46,741 nucleotides of DNA from Actinomycetota bacterium. Lineage in GTDB: Bacteria; Actinomycetota; Acidimicrobiia; Acidimicrobiales; Ilumatobacteraceae. The notes below the pieces were generated by a model, which was not told the DNA's origin, searched no databases, and saw nothing but the letters and a program-made list of their open reading frames with translations. Below are positions 8,195 through 16,656 of the stretch, in pieces. The DNA lies in NCBI GenBank assembly GCA_030645675.1, contig JAUSLQ010000131.1, positions 1 to 46,741 on the forward strand. The letters are read 5' to 3'. The stretch's first letter is position 1. Every line of letters starts with the position of its first letter. The translations under genes were made by a program, and so were the position numbers.

Positions 8195-8569
8195 ATGGGC
8201 GTAGGCGTCTCGATCGACGACGTGCGGGCCATCACCGCCGATCTCGAGCGCTCGTACGAGGTGGTGGTGCGCGACCGGGTGAAGTTCCGGGTGGGCCGCA
8301 TCGTCTACCTCGCGCTCAGCCGCGACGAGACGATGATGGGCTTTGCGTTCCCGAAGGACCAGCGCGCCGGTCTGGTGGCCGGCGAGCCGCACAAGTTCCT
8401 GCTGCCCAAGCCTGGCGACATGCGCTACCAGTGGGCGGTGGTGCGCCTCAGTGCGATCGACGAGGTGGAGCTGCGCGAGCTGGTGGAGGAGGCGTGGTCG
8501 ATGGTGGTGCCGAAGAAGCTGCGCAGCGCCTACTTCGCCGGCCGCGGCGTGCCCGACGACCCGCGCTGA
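8195..8569 (+). CDS. MmcQ/YjbR-like protein
   Basis: 124 residues from the ATG at 8195; an upstream in-frame start at 8165 would add ten Arg-rich residues that look non-homologous. The pattern VRAITADLERS, RDRVKFRVGRIVYLAL, MGFAFPKDQRAGLV and WAVVRLSAIDEVELRELVEEAWSMVVPKK fits the YjbR/MmcQ fold, a small cytoplasmic family sometimes annotated as DNA-binding but without an established biochemical role. It lies 44 nt after the PEP-utiliser gene in the same direction. Its last 40 nt overlap, tail to tail, the phosphatase gene on the other strand. Confidence 0.65.
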   Translation: MGVGVSIDDVRAITADLERSYEVVVRDRVKFRVGRIVYLALSRDETMMGFAFPKDQRAGLVAGEPHKFLLPKPGDMRYQWAVVRLSAIDEVELRELVEEAWSMVVPKKLRSAYFAGRGVPDDPR

Positions 8570-9075
8570 CCACGGCGAACAGCGATGGCGTTGACCAGGT
8601 CGATCTGCGCGCCCACCTCCGGCCCGGCCATCGGGCGGCTGGCGGAGACCAGCGCGAGCGCGTCGTCGCGCCCCATGCCGAGCTCGATCAGCAGGCAGGC
8701 GGCGATCGTGCCGGTGCGGCCGATGCCGGCGGCGCAGTGCATCAGCAGGTGCTCGCCGCGGTGCAGGCGCGCCAGCACATCGTGCAACAGGTGGTCGGCG
8801 GTTGTCATCGGTGGGGCGTGAAGGTCGTGGATCGGGTACCAGATCGCCGCCCCGCCGCTGTTGGCGTGCAGCCACTGCACGTACTGCGGGTAGCGGTCGG
8901 CCAGCTCGCGCTCCTCCACCAGGCAGACGACGGTGGTGGCGCCGCAACGGGCCATCGCCGCTGCATGATCGGGGCCGATGGCGTGCTTGCCGCACAACGA
9001 CAGCCCGCCGGCCACGCCCGGCAGCGGCACCGTGTCGATGCCCCCGTCGCGCCCACGTTCCCCCAACCACTTCAC
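8530..9075 (-). CDS. Protein-tyrosine/dual-specificity phosphatase
   Basis: 181 residues from the GTG at 9075. The P-loop is HCAAGIGRTG with nucleophile C114 and Arg120 (C-x5-R), and the likely general acid is Asp84 in PIHDLHAPP. Both elements of the cysteine-phosphatase mechanism are present, as in small DSP/PTP-like proteins that dephosphorylate proteins or phosphoinositides. No signal peptide or membrane segment is seen. An ATG at 9159 is in frame, but its extra 28 residues are low-complexity Gly/Arg and cross the palindrome at 9131-9146, so GTG 9075 is preferred. It is divergent from the esterase lipoprotein gene. Confidence 0.8.
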   Translation of the reverse strand: MKWLGERGRDGGIDTVPLPGVAGGLSLCGKHAIGPDHAAAMARCGATTVVCLVEERELADRYPQYVQWLHANSGGAAIWYPIHDLHAPPMTTADHLLHDVLARLHRGEHLLMHCAAGIGRTGTIAACLLIELGMGRDDALALVSASRPMAGPEVGAQIDLVNAIAVRRGQRGSSGTPRPAK

Positions 9076-9130
9076 GGCGCCGAACCGTACCCGCCGAACC
9101 GGCCCGCCCCCGAACCGCCCGCCCCTCCCC

Positions 9131-9146
9131 GCGAACTTGAGTTCGC
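9131..9146. promoter_or_regulatory. LexA-like (SOS) box candidate
   Basis: GCGAACTTGAGTTCGC has 7-bp inverted arms around TG and matches the Gram-positive LexA core CGAAC-N4-GTTCG. It lies between the divergent phosphatase (start 9075) and esterase (start 9193) genes. The same GAACTTnAGTTC core occurs twice at 25180-25210, so it may belong to a regulator other than LexA. Confidence 0.45.
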
Positions 9147-9192
9147 GGTGGGTGGTCATGGTTTGCTCACAACTGGTTGGGAGGATGGGGGC

Positions 9193-10281
9193 ATGAACCA
9201 CCGCCCGCGTCTGCCGTTCCTCGTGATTGCATCGCTCGGGGTCGCGGCACTGACATCGTGCTCCGGCGGGCTCGCCGACGACACCGCCACCGCTTCCACG
9301 GCTGCCACCACGACGACGGCAGCCGCTACCGCTGCCACCGCCGCTGCCACCGCCACGACCACGACCACGACCACGACGGTCGCCGACGTGCCCCCGGTGG
9401 AGGTGCGGGCGGCGGTGGCTGCGGTGGGGGAGACCATCGAGGGCATCGTCGCCACACCCGACGGGCGCACGCGCAGCTACCACCTGTACGTGCCCAGCGC
9501 GCTGCCGGCCGGCCCGGTGCCGCTGCTGATCGCGCTGCACGGTGGCACCGGGTGGGGCGTGCAGTTCCAGCGCAACTCGGGCTTCGACGGGCTGGCCGAG
9601 GCCAACGGCTTTCTGGTGGTGTTCCCCGACGGTGTCGGCACCGGCGCCCAGGAGGAAGACCTGCGCACGTGGAACGGCGGCGACTGTTGCGGCGCCGCTG
9701 CCCGCAAGGACGTCGACGACGTGGTGTTCGTCGACGTGCTGATCGACGAGATCGCCGGCCAGTACGACGTTGACCCGCTGCGGGTGTTCGCGGCAGGTCA
9801 CTCGAACGGCGGCATCCTCTCCTACCGGCTGGCGTGCGAGCTGTCGGATCGAATCGTCGCCATCGGCCTGCAGGCGGGCACGATGGGCATCGACGAGTGC
9901 GACCCCGCGTGGCCTGTGTCGATGCTGCACCTGCACGGCGAGGATGACACGAACCTTCCCATCGACGGCGGTATCGGCCCGGACAGCATCGCCGGCGTCG
10001 ACTTCGCTTCGCCCCGCGAGTCGGCGGCCACGTTCGCCGCCGCGATGGGATGTGGGGTCACCCCGGACGTCGCCGCCGATGCATCGAACCCCGACCTGAC
10101 GATCACCGACTGGGCCGTGTGTGGCGCGAGTACCGAGGTGCGCTTCGTCGCCGTCGCCGGCGCGCCGCACGCGTGGATGGGCCACACCCCGTCGAACCCC
10201 GCCGCATCACCCGCGTACCAGGGCCTCGATGCCAGCTTCGAGATCGTGCAGTTCCTGCTGCAGCACCCGCGCACCGGCTGA
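9193..10281 (+). CDS. Secreted PHB depolymerase-family esterase lipoprotein
   Basis: 362 residues. A lipoprotein signal ends at L-T-S-C (20-23), followed by an Ala/Thr-rich linker (about 28-66) including a run of eight Thr, then an alpha/beta hydrolase domain. Seen: oxyanion region LLIALHGGTGWG, nucleophile Ser in AAGHSNGG, an Asp in HLHGEDD and a His in GAPHAWMG. This is the arrangement of the PHB depolymerase/LpqC/feruloyl esterase group, so extracellular ester hydrolysis is expected; the substrate may be a polyester, an acetylated glycan or a feruloyl ester. The ATG at 9193 is set by GGGAGG just upstream and by the signal peptide. Confidence 0.82.
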   Translation: MNHRPRLPFLVIASLGVAALTSCSGGLADDTATASTAATTTTAAATAATAAATATTTTTTTTVADVPPVEVRAAVAAVGETIEGIVATPDGRTRSYHLYVPSALPAGPVPLLIALHGGTGWGVQFQRNSGFDGLAEANGFLVVFPDGVGTGAQEEDLRTWNGGDCCGAAARKDVDDVVFVDVLIDEIAGQYDVDPLRVFAAGHSNGGILSYRLACELSDRIVAIGLQAGTMGIDECDPAWPVSMLHLHGEDDTNLPIDGGIGPDSIAGVDFASPRESAATFAAAMGCGVTPDVAADASNPDLTITDWAVCGASTEVRFVAVAGAPHAWMGHTPSNPAASPAYQGLDASFEIVQFLLQHPRTG

Positions 10282-10303
10282 CCCGGCCCAGGCCGTCGGG
10301 GCA

Positions 10304-10309
10304 TAGGGT
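10304..10309 (+). promoter_or_regulatory. -10 box of probable leaderless transcript (M20 peptidase)
   Basis: TAGGGT lies 6 nt before the ATG at 10316, placing the expected transcription start on the A of the start codon. No Shine-Dalgarno sequence is seen between them. No clear -35 element is present. Confidence 0.45.
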
Positions 10310-10315
10310 TCGGCC

Positions 10316-11656
10316 ATGAACACCGGGCAAACCGTGGAGCTGCTGCAGACGCTCATCCGCAACCGTTGCGTCAACGACGGCACCGCCGCGTCGGGCTTCG
10401 AGACCCGCAACGCCGACGTGTTGCGCCAGTACCTGGGCGGCCGTGGGCTGGAGATGCAGTCGTTCGGCCCCACTCCCGAACGGCAATCGCTGGTGGCCCG
10501 CATCGAGGGAAGCGACCCGAACGCGCCGTCGCTGTGCCTGATGGGCCACACCGACGTGGTGCCGGTGAACGAGGCGGGCTGGGCGCGCGACCCGTTCGGC
10601 GGCGAACTGGTCGACGGCGAGGTGTGGGGCCGCGGCGCGGTCGACATGCTGAACCTCACCGCCTCGATGGCCGTCGCCTTCCGCCACCTGGCCGACAGCG
10701 GTTTCCGGCCGAAGGGCGACCTGATCTTCTTCGCCGTCGCCGATGAGGAATCGGGCAGCGCCCACGGCATGCAGTGGATGGCAGACCACCAGCGCGACGC
10801 GATCATGGCCGACTTCGTGCTCACGGAGAACGGCGGGCTGCACAGCGGCCCGAAGGAGCAGCCGTACGTCGGCATCAACGTGGGGGAGAAGGGCGTCGCG
10901 TGGCGGCGGCTGCGCGTGCACGGCACCCCCGGCCACGGCAGCACCCCGTTCAAGGCCGACAACGCGCTGCTGACCGCGGCCGCGGTTGTGCAACGCATCG
11001 GCGAGTACCGCCCGTCGCCTCGGTTCCACGAACTGTGGCGCACGAACGTGGAGACTCTGGGTGTGCCGGCCGACGTGCAGCGCGAGCTGCTCGACCCCGG
11101 CCGCATCGACGCCTTCCTCGACAGCCTGCCCGTACCCGGCCCGGGCGCGCATCTGCACGCGTGCACGCACACCACGTTCTCCTGCAACACCATCGGCACC
11201 GGCAGCCACACACCGATGAAGACCAACGTCATCCCCGACAGCATCGAGATCGGCGTCGACGTGCGCACCCTGCCCGGCGAGGGCCCGGCCGAGGTGGATG
11301 CGCACCTGCGCGCCGCGCTGGGCGACCTGTACGAGCGGGTGCAGGTGGAGGTGGTGATGAACGACCCGGCATCGATCAGCCGCACCGACACTGCGTTGTG
11401 GGACTCGCTGAGCCGCTGCATCGCCAAGCCGTTCCCCACCGCGAGGCCCACACCCCAGCTGATCGTCGGGTTCACCGACTCGCGGATCTACCGGCAGATG
11501 GGCGCGGTGGCATACGGCGCCGGCCTGTTCAGCCCCGACCTGGACCCCGCCGACTTCGGCCGCCGCTTCCACGGGCACGACGAACGGATCGACGTGGAGA
11601 GCCTGCGCCTCACCACCAACCTGTGGCTCGACGTTGTACGCGACCTGATGGGTTGA
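10316..11656 (+). CDS. M20 family metallopeptidase/deacylase
   Basis: 446 residues. The metal site of the M20/ArgE/DapE/aminoacylase family is complete: H78-T-D80 in GHTDVVP, D110 in WGRGAVDM, the general base and ligand E144-E145 in ADEESGS, and a late His in RFHGHDE. The dimerisation domain carries FSCNTIGTGSH and MKTNVIPDS. Such enzymes hydrolyse amide bonds of acylated amino acids or dipeptides with a two-zinc centre in the cytoplasm; the exact substrate is not readable. ATG at 10316, with a -10-like TAGGGT 6 nt upstream, suggests a leaderless message. It stands alone, 34 nt after the esterase gene. Confidence 0.85.
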   Translation: MNTGQTVELLQTLIRNRCVNDGTAASGFETRNADVLRQYLGGRGLEMQSFGPTPERQSLVARIEGSDPNAPSLCLMGHTDVVPVNEAGWARDPFGGELVDGEVWGRGAVDMLNLTASMAVAFRHLADSGFRPKGDLIFFAVADEESGSAHGMQWMADHQRDAIMADFVLTENGGLHSGPKEQPYVGINVGEKGVAWRRLRVHGTPGHGSTPFKADNALLTAAAVVQRIGEYRPSPRFHELWRTNVETLGVPADVQRELLDPGRIDAFLDSLPVPGPGAHLHACTHTTFSCNTIGTGSHTPMKTNVIPDSIEIGVDVRTLPGEGPAEVDAHLRAALGDLYERVQVEVVMNDPASISRTDTALWDSLSRCIAKPFPTARPTPQLIVGFTDSRIYRQMGAVAYGAGLFSPDLDPADFGRRFHGHDERIDVESLRLTTNLWLDVVRDLMG

Positions 11657-11776
11657 GCGCACCCGAGCTGAGCTCGCCGGGGCCTTCGGGCGGCGCGACC
11701 GCTTCGCGGAACGACGGTGCGCGGCGACGCACTAACGTTTCGTCGGGGGAGTTTCCGAAGAGGAGACAGACGGGCG

Positions 11777-12172
11777 ATGGGAATCGACACGAGCACGATC
11801 ACTGTGGTCGCACCCTTGGTGGTGCTGGCGCTGGTGGGCGTCTCGCTGCTGCTGCGAACGCAGAAGTCGTCGTCGGCGAGATCGGTCGCCTCCGACTGGC
11901 CGCACACGATGGGCACCGTGCTCAGCGCCAGCGTGCAGGTCAGCCACAGCGGGAACTCGCGGCACGAAACCCCGCTGGTGCTGTACGCGTACCAGGTGAA
12001 CGGCCAGCTGTTCCAGGGGCACCGGGTACGGGTCGGCGACGAGTACGGCCGCGTGCGCGTGGCCGGCACCGACAGCAGCGCATCGAACACCGTGGCCCGC
12101 TACCAGGCTGGTGCGTCGGTGGTGGTGTTCTACGACCCCAGCAACCCGTCGAACTCGGCACTCGAACGCTGA
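11777..12172 (+). CDS. DUF3592-like small membrane protein
   Basis: 131 residues. An N-terminal membrane helix (VVAPLVVLALVGVSLLL, about 10-26) is followed by a beta-rich soluble domain with GTVLSASV, LYAYQVNGQLFQGHRV, a Gly/Arg turn, and YQAGASVVVFYDPSNPSNSALE. The V-x-V-x-YDPxNPxxSxLE ending is typical of DUF3592 proteins, which have no assigned function. AGGAGA at 11761-11766 sets the ATG at 11777. A -10-like TAACGT lies at 11733-11738, giving an ordinary short leader. Nothing nearby suggests a pathway. Confidence 0.65.
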   Translation: MGIDTSTITVVAPLVVLALVGVSLLLRTQKSSSARSVASDWPHTMGTVLSASVQVSHSGNSRHETPLVLYAYQVNGQLFQGHRVRVGDEYGRVRVAGTDSSASNTVARYQAGASVVVFYDPSNPSNSALER

Positions 12173-12362
12173 GCCGCCCCTGCCGAGCGTCGGGCACATG
12201 TCGTCGATCGAACAGTGCTACATCGCCCGCACACCTCGGCCGGCTCGTGCTGGCCACCGTGATGTCCGCCGACGACCGTTTCCGAAGCCTGAGCTGGGCT
12301 TTTGCCGCGAATCTGGGATGAACTCCTACCTTGCTCTTACCGGTCCCGGCGGCCATCGGGCG

Positions 12363-12368
12363 TACTGT
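12363..12368 (+). promoter_or_regulatory. -10 box of probable leaderless transcript (DUF2231 gene)
   Basis: TACTGT ends 7 nt before the ATG at 12376 and there is no Shine-Dalgarno sequence. The 203-nt gap from 12173 to 12375 holds nothing else I recognise. Confidence 0.45.
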
Positions 12369-12375
12369 CGCGGGC

Positions 12376-12957
12376 ATGGAACTCGAAACGATCTTCGGCC
12401 TCCCGGCACATCCACTGCTCGTTCATCTTGCGGTTGTCCTGGTGCCGCTGGCGGCACTGATCGCGGTGGTCTTCGCCTTCCGCCCGGCGTGGCTGGATCG
12501 CTTCGGGTGGGGCCTCGTCGCCTTGTCTGGTGCTGGAGCGTTCGGGGCGGTCCTCGCCGCGGGCAGCGGCGAAGGGCTGGAGTCGCTGCAGAACGACGTC
12601 GAGACGGCCGCTCGTGAAGATCACTTCGAGATGGGCGAGATGGCTCGCAACCTGTCGCTGCTGTTCTTCTTCCTCGTCACTGCGGTGGTGGTGCTGCGGT
12701 ACCTCGCGCGCCGGCGCGCCGCCGCCGGCCAGGCACCAACCGGCTTCTGGGGCCTGATGGCCGGCAAGGCGGGCGCGATCGGCATCGCCGCGGCGCTGGT
12801 GCTGACCGCCTCGGGGGCGCTCGTCACGGTCGCGGTGGCCGGCCATCAGGGGGCGAAGCTGGCCTGGTGCGAGGAGACCAAGAACTGCCCGGCCGACAAC
12901 GGCGGTGGCGAAGGCACCGAGCAGGGCGACGACGACGGCGACGACGACGGCGACTGA
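12376..12957 (+). CDS. DUF2231-like four-helix membrane protein
   Basis: 193 residues. It begins FGLPAHPLLVHLAVVLVPLAAL, the HPxxVHF-type opening of DUF2231 proteins, with hydrophobic segments near 15-33, 44-62, 92-108 and 131-152. The histidines in HPLLVH and in HFEMGEMA could bind a metal or haem, but that is inference. The C-terminal tail holds two Cys (WCEETKNCP) and a run of Asp/Gly encoded by a short GACGACGGC repeat, which continues past the stop codon. No function is established for the family. It lies just upstream of, but is probably not cotranscribed with, the sigma module promoter at 12985. Confidence 0.7.
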   Translation: MELETIFGLPAHPLLVHLAVVLVPLAALIAVVFAFRPAWLDRFGWGLVALSGAGAFGAVLAAGSGEGLESLQNDVETAAREDHFEMGEMARNLSLLFFFLVTAVVVLRYLARRRAAAGQAPTGFWGLMAGKAGAIGIAAALVLTASGALVTVAVAGHQGAKLAWCEETKNCPADNGGGEGTEQGDDDGDDDGD

Positions 12958-12984
12958 CGACGGCGACTGACGATCGCGCAAACC

Positions 12985-13011
12985 TGTCACGTCCACCACC
13001 GCTGGCTCGTC
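12985..13011 (+). promoter_or_regulatory. ECF41-type promoter for the oxidoreductase-sigma operon
   Basis: TGTCACG at 12985-12991, a 16-nt spacer, then CGTC at 13008-13011. This matches the published ECF41 consensus TGTCACA-N16-CGTC at all but one base. The ATG of the next gene is 8 nt downstream, so the transcript would be nearly leaderless. It sits directly in front of the ECF41 operon, as expected for autoregulation. Confidence 0.75.
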
Positions 13012-13019
13012 AACCGGGC

Positions 13020-14300
13020 ATGAGTGATCTTGCACACGATGAACCGCCCGCCACCGCAACGTTGCCAGCGCGTACCGACGTGGTGGTCGTGGGTGGCGGC
13101 CTCGCCGGCCTGGCGGCCGCCCGTCTGTTGCAGCGCGACGGCCACTCGGTGGTCGTGCTGGATGCGCAGCGGGCCGGGGGGCGCGGTGCGACCGACGAGC
13201 GCGCGGGGTTCCTGTTCAACCGTGGCCCGCACGCGCTGTACCTCGGCGGCCCGGCAGAGCGGGTGCTCGCCGAGTTGGGCGTGCGCCCGGCGGGTGGTCG
13301 GGCGGGCTCCGGCGCCTGCGGGCTGCTCGGCGAGCGGGTGGCGCCGCTGCCGGCGGGACCGCTGTCGCTGCTGCGCACCCCGCTGCTGGGGTGGAGGGGG
13401 AAGCTCGCCGTCGGCCGGCTGATGAATGGTTTGTCGGGGCTGCGCGCCGAGGGGCTGGGCGGCCTGTCGTTCGGCGAGTGGCTCGACGGCCGGCGCCTTC
13501 CCGCCGACGCCCGCGCGCTGGTGGAGACGGTGGCGCGAGTGGCCACCTACAGCAACGCACCCGCCATCGCTTCCAGCGACATGGTGGTGGGCCAGATGCA
13601 GATGGCGCTGGGCGCCGGCGTGCGCTACGTGCACGGCGGCTGGCAGACGATCGTCGATGCCCTGGCCGAGGGGTTGACGGTGCGCCGCGCCACAGTGGTC
13701 GCCGTGCGCGGCGACAGTGGATCGCCGGTGGTGGAAATGGCCGACGGAACGCACATCGTCGCCCACGCCGTCGTCGTGGCGGTGGGCACCCCTGCGGTCG
13801 CGGCCACGCTGCTGGGCAGGCCGGCATTCGACGTCGGCCCGCCGATCGAGGCGGCGTGCCTCGACCTGGGCACCACCGTGGCGTCGGAGCCCGCGTTGTT
13901 GCTGGGCATCGACCAGCCGCTGTACCTCTCGAACCACTGCCCGCCGGCCCGGCTGGCGCCCGCCGGCAGCTCGGTCGTGCATGTGGCGCGCTACCTCGCC
14001 CCTGGCGAGCACACCGAGCCGCACGCGCAGCGACAGCAACTGGAAGCTCATGCCGCCCGCGCCGGTATCGGCGCCGAGCAGATCGTCGAGCGCCGATACC
14101 TGCACCGAATGACGGTGGCCGGCGCGTTGGCCGTGGCGGCACACGGCGGGTTGTCGGGCCGGCCAGGGGTGGGCGACACCGGCGTCGGCGGCGCGTTCCT
14201 CGCCGGCGACTGGGTGGGCCCCACCGGGCACCTGCTCGACGCCTCGCTGGCGAGCGCGGCCGTTGCCGCCGAACGCGCTGGCAGACTGGTGAGCCGATGA
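13020..14300 (+). CDS. FAD-dependent amine oxidase/phytoene desaturase-like oxidoreductase
   Basis: 426 residues. An N-terminal Rossmann motif VVVVGGGLAGLAAARLLQ (about 22-39) is followed by VVLDAQRAGGRGAT, the second FAD contact, and by RGPHALYLGG, as in the NAD(P)/FAD amine-oxidase and phytoene-desaturase group. The C-terminus has GGAFLAGDWVGPTGHLLDASLASA, the last flavin-binding segment. The substrate is unknown. Its stop overlaps the sigma factor start in ATGA (14297-14300), and an ECF41-type promoter lies directly upstream, so it is the expected partner gene of this ECF41 module; oxidoreductases are common partners of this sigma class. Confidence 0.82.
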   Translation: MSDLAHDEPPATATLPARTDVVVVGGGLAGLAAARLLQRDGHSVVVLDAQRAGGRGATDERAGFLFNRGPHALYLGGPAERVLAELGVRPAGGRAGSGACGLLGERVAPLPAGPLSLLRTPLLGWRGKLAVGRLMNGLSGLRAEGLGGLSFGEWLDGRRLPADARALVETVARVATYSNAPAIASSDMVVGQMQMALGAGVRYVHGGWQTIVDALAEGLTVRRATVVAVRGDSGSPVVEMADGTHIVAHAVVVAVGTPAVAATLLGRPAFDVGPPIEAACLDLGTTVASEPALLLGIDQPLYLSNHCPPARLAPAGSSVVHVARYLAPGEHTEPHAQRQQLEAHAARAGIGAEQIVERRYLHRMTVAGALAVAAHGGLSGRPGVGDTGVGGAFLAGDWVGPTGHLLDASLASAAVAAERAGRLVSR

Positions 14301-15232
14301 CCGACGACGGTGCCACCCGAGCATCCGTTGCCGCCACAGCGGCGGCGACGTTCGAGGCGGAGCGCTCGCGCTTGCATGCCGTGGCATATCGGATGCTCGG
14401 CTCCGTCGCCGACGCGGAAGACGTCGTGCAGGACACCTGGTTGCGCTGGCACCGGCTGGGCGAGGCCGGCCGGGCCGAGGTGCGGCTCCCCGCCGCGTGG
14501 TTCACGACGGTTGCGTCGCGCCTCGCACTCGACCGGCTGAAGTCTGCCCAGCGGCAGCGCGAGGAGTACATCGGGCCGTGGCTGGCCGAGCCGGTGCTCA
14601 CCGACGGCGACCCGGCCGTCGCCACCGAGCTGGCCGAGTCGCTCACGCTCGGTTTCCTCGCCGTGCTGGAGCGACTGAGTCCTGTGGAACGAGCGGTGTT
14701 CCTGCTGGCCGATGTGTTCGGCGAGCCGTACGCGGCGATCGCGGCGATCGTCGATCGCAGTGACGAGGCCTGTCGCCAGATCGCCAGCCGCGCCCGTCGG
14801 CGGGTGCGCGAGCAGCACCGTCGACCTGCCGGCGCTACACGCCGGCCGGCGTCGTCCGACCCATCGCACCGCGACGACCTGGTGCACGCGTTCGCCGCGG
14901 CCTGCGCGTTCGGCGACCTCGACGGCCTACGCCGCATGTTGGCCGACGACGTCGTGCTGGTCAGCGACGGCGGCCGCGACGTGCATGCCGCCCGGCGGCC
15001 GGTGCTGGGGGCCCACCGCGTCACCCGGCTGCTGGCCAACTTGGCCAAGCGCATGCCCGCCGATACCGAGGTGGCCGTGCACGCTGTGAACGCCGAGCCC
15101 GGGCTGGTGCTCAGCCGCGGCGGCCGCCCGTGGATGGTGATGGCGTTGGAGACCGACGGCGGGCGCATCGTCGCGATCCGGATGGTCATCAACCCGGCGA
15201 AGCTGCGCAGACTGGTGTCACCGCTTCCCTAG
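14297..15232 (+). CDS. ECF41-type RNA polymerase sigma factor with SnoaL-like domain
   Basis: 311 residues. Sigma region 2 runs RLHAVAYRMLGSVADAEDVVQDTWLRW (about 26-52), region 4 has LERLSPVERAVFLLADVFGEPYAAIAAIVDRSDEACRQ, and the last ~110 residues form a SnoaL/NTF2-like domain with VLVSDGGRDVHAA. ECF41 proteins carry this C-terminal extension in place of a separate anti-sigma factor, and it tunes their activity; the class motif DGGGK appears here as DGGRD. It is cotranscribed with the upstream oxidoreductase through a 4-nt overlap, and the operon has an ECF41 consensus promoter, consistent with autoregulation. Confidence 0.85.
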   Translation: MTDDGATRASVAATAAATFEAERSRLHAVAYRMLGSVADAEDVVQDTWLRWHRLGEAGRAEVRLPAAWFTTVASRLALDRLKSAQRQREEYIGPWLAEPVLTDGDPAVATELAESLTLGFLAVLERLSPVERAVFLLADVFGEPYAAIAAIVDRSDEACRQIASRARRRVREQHRRPAGATRRPASSDPSHRDDLVHAFAAACAFGDLDGLRRMLADDVVLVSDGGRDVHAARRPVLGAHRVTRLLANLAKRMPADTEVAVHAVNAEPGLVLSRGGRPWMVMALETDGGRIVAIRMVINPAKLRRLVSPLP

Positions 15233-15235
15233 GCT
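15230..15235 (+). promoter_or_regulatory. -10 box of probable leaderless transcript (fucosidase)
   Basis: TAGGCT overlaps the TAG stop of the sigma gene and ends 6 nt before the ATG at 15242. No Shine-Dalgarno sequence is visible. Confidence 0.4.
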
Positions 15236-15241
15236 GCGCCG

Positions 15242-16636
15242 ATGAGCGCCTCGTCGTCGACATCGCCCACGTCCGCACCGTCGCCCGCATCGCGGCCCGG
15301 CACCGGCACCGGCACCGCCAGGTTCGCCGGGCGCCCGCTGCCACAGTGGTACGACGACGCCAAGTTCGGCATCTTCATCCACTGGGGGCCGTACGCGGTG
15401 CCGTGCTATGCGCCGGTCGACCGCGACATGGGCGACCTGTTCGCAGCAGGCGACTGGGCGGAGGTGTTCCGCTGGAGCCCTTACACCGAGTGGTACCTGA
15501 ACTCGTGGTCGCTGGAGGGCAGCCCCACCGCTGCGCACCACGCCGCCACCTACGGCGAGCGCCCGTACAGCAGCTTCGTCGAGGAGTTCCGCGCCCGCTC
15601 GGCAGGGGTCGACGTCGGCGGCTGGGCGCCCCTGTTCCAGCAGGCCGGCGCCCGCTACGTGGTGCCGGTGACGAAGCACCACGACGGCTTCCTGATGTGG
15701 CACAGCGACGTGCCCAACCCGCACCGCACGGGCTGGATGGCCGAGCGCGATCACATCGGCGAGCTGGCTGCGGCCGTGCGCGCGGCTGGCATGCGCTTCG
15801 GGCTGTACTACTCAGGTGGCCTCGACTGGACGTTCCAGCCGCCGCCCGTGCGCGACCTGGCCAGCCTGATCGGCGGCATCCCCTCCACCCCCGAGTACGC
15901 CGAGTACGCCACCGCCCACGTGCACGAGCTGATCGCCCGCTTCGGGCCCAGCGTGCTGTGGAACGACATCGGCTGGCCGTTCAACCTCGACCCCGCCGAC
16001 ATCATCGGCGACTACTACACGGCCGTGCCCGACGGGGTGGTGAACGACCGCTTCAACCTGATCAGCGTGATGCAGGGCACCCTGCACGCCGACTTCAACA
16101 CGCCCGAGTACAGCAGTACCGCCAGTGGCACGCGCAAGTGGGAGGTGTGCCGCGGCATCGGCCGTTCGTTCGGGTACAACCGGATGGAGAGCGAGGCCAC
16201 GTTCCCGTCGGTGGACGAGGTGATCTGGATGCTGGTCGACATCGTCGCCCGCGGCGGCAACCTGCTGCTGAACGTCGGCCCCTCGGCCGACGGGCAGATC
16301 CCGCTGGCGCAGGTGGTACGGCTGACCGCGCTGGGCTGGTGGCTGCGCGTCAACGGCGACGCCGTCTACGGCACCAGCGCGGGCGGCGTAGGGGCGACGG
16401 CCTGCGGGCGCGAGGTTCGGTTCACCTCGCGGCCGGGCACCAGCTACGCGATCGTGCAGGGGGCCCCGCACGACGAGGTGCGCTTCGCCGCCCCTCAGCC
16501 GGCCGATGGCGCGGAGGTGCGCATGTTGGGCAACTCGCGTGCGCTGCCCCATCGTTGGCACGAGGGCGAGCTGCGCATCGAGCTGCCCGACCACCTGCCC
16601 GCCGCGCCGGCCACGGCGTTCTCGATCGGCGGCTGA
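15242..16636 (+). CDS. GH29 alpha-L-fucosidase
   Basis: 464 residues. After a Ser/Thr/Pro-rich start (1-25) comes the GH29 barrel: QWYDDAKFGIFIHWGPYAVP (35-54), ARYVVPVTKHHDGFLMWHS with KHHDGF at 145-150, and SVLWNDIGWP with the expected nucleophile D242. A C-terminal beta-rich part follows. GH29 enzymes release terminal alpha-fucose by a retaining mechanism. There is no signal peptide, so action in the cytoplasm is likely, or the low-complexity start is a mis-chosen N-terminus. It lies between two sigma modules without an obvious sugar transporter; other galactoside hydrolases are at 31743-36835. Confidence 0.88.
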   Translation: MSASSSTSPTSAPSPASRPGTGTGTARFAGRPLPQWYDDAKFGIFIHWGPYAVPCYAPVDRDMGDLFAAGDWAEVFRWSPYTEWYLNSWSLEGSPTAAHHAATYGERPYSSFVEEFRARSAGVDVGGWAPLFQQAGARYVVPVTKHHDGFLMWHSDVPNPHRTGWMAERDHIGELAAAVRAAGMRFGLYYSGGLDWTFQPPPVRDLASLIGGIPSTPEYAEYATAHVHELIARFGPSVLWNDIGWPFNLDPADIIGDYYTAVPDGVVNDRFNLISVMQGTLHADFNTPEYSSTASGTRKWEVCRGIGRSFGYNRMESEATFPSVDEVIWMLVDIVARGGNLLLNVGPSADGQIPLAQVVRLTALGWWLRVNGDAVYGTSAGGVGATACGREVRFTSRPGTSYAIVQGAPHDEVRFAAPQPADGAEVRMLGNSRALPHRWHEGELRIELPDHLPAAPATAFSIGG

Positions 16637-16656
16637 ACCGATCCGCGCGAAGATCC

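Noticed and set aside
12900-12975. GACGACGGC repeats as a regulatory element
   Set aside because: They mostly encode the Asp/Gly tail of the DUF2231 protein and trail past its stop; simple slippage explains them.
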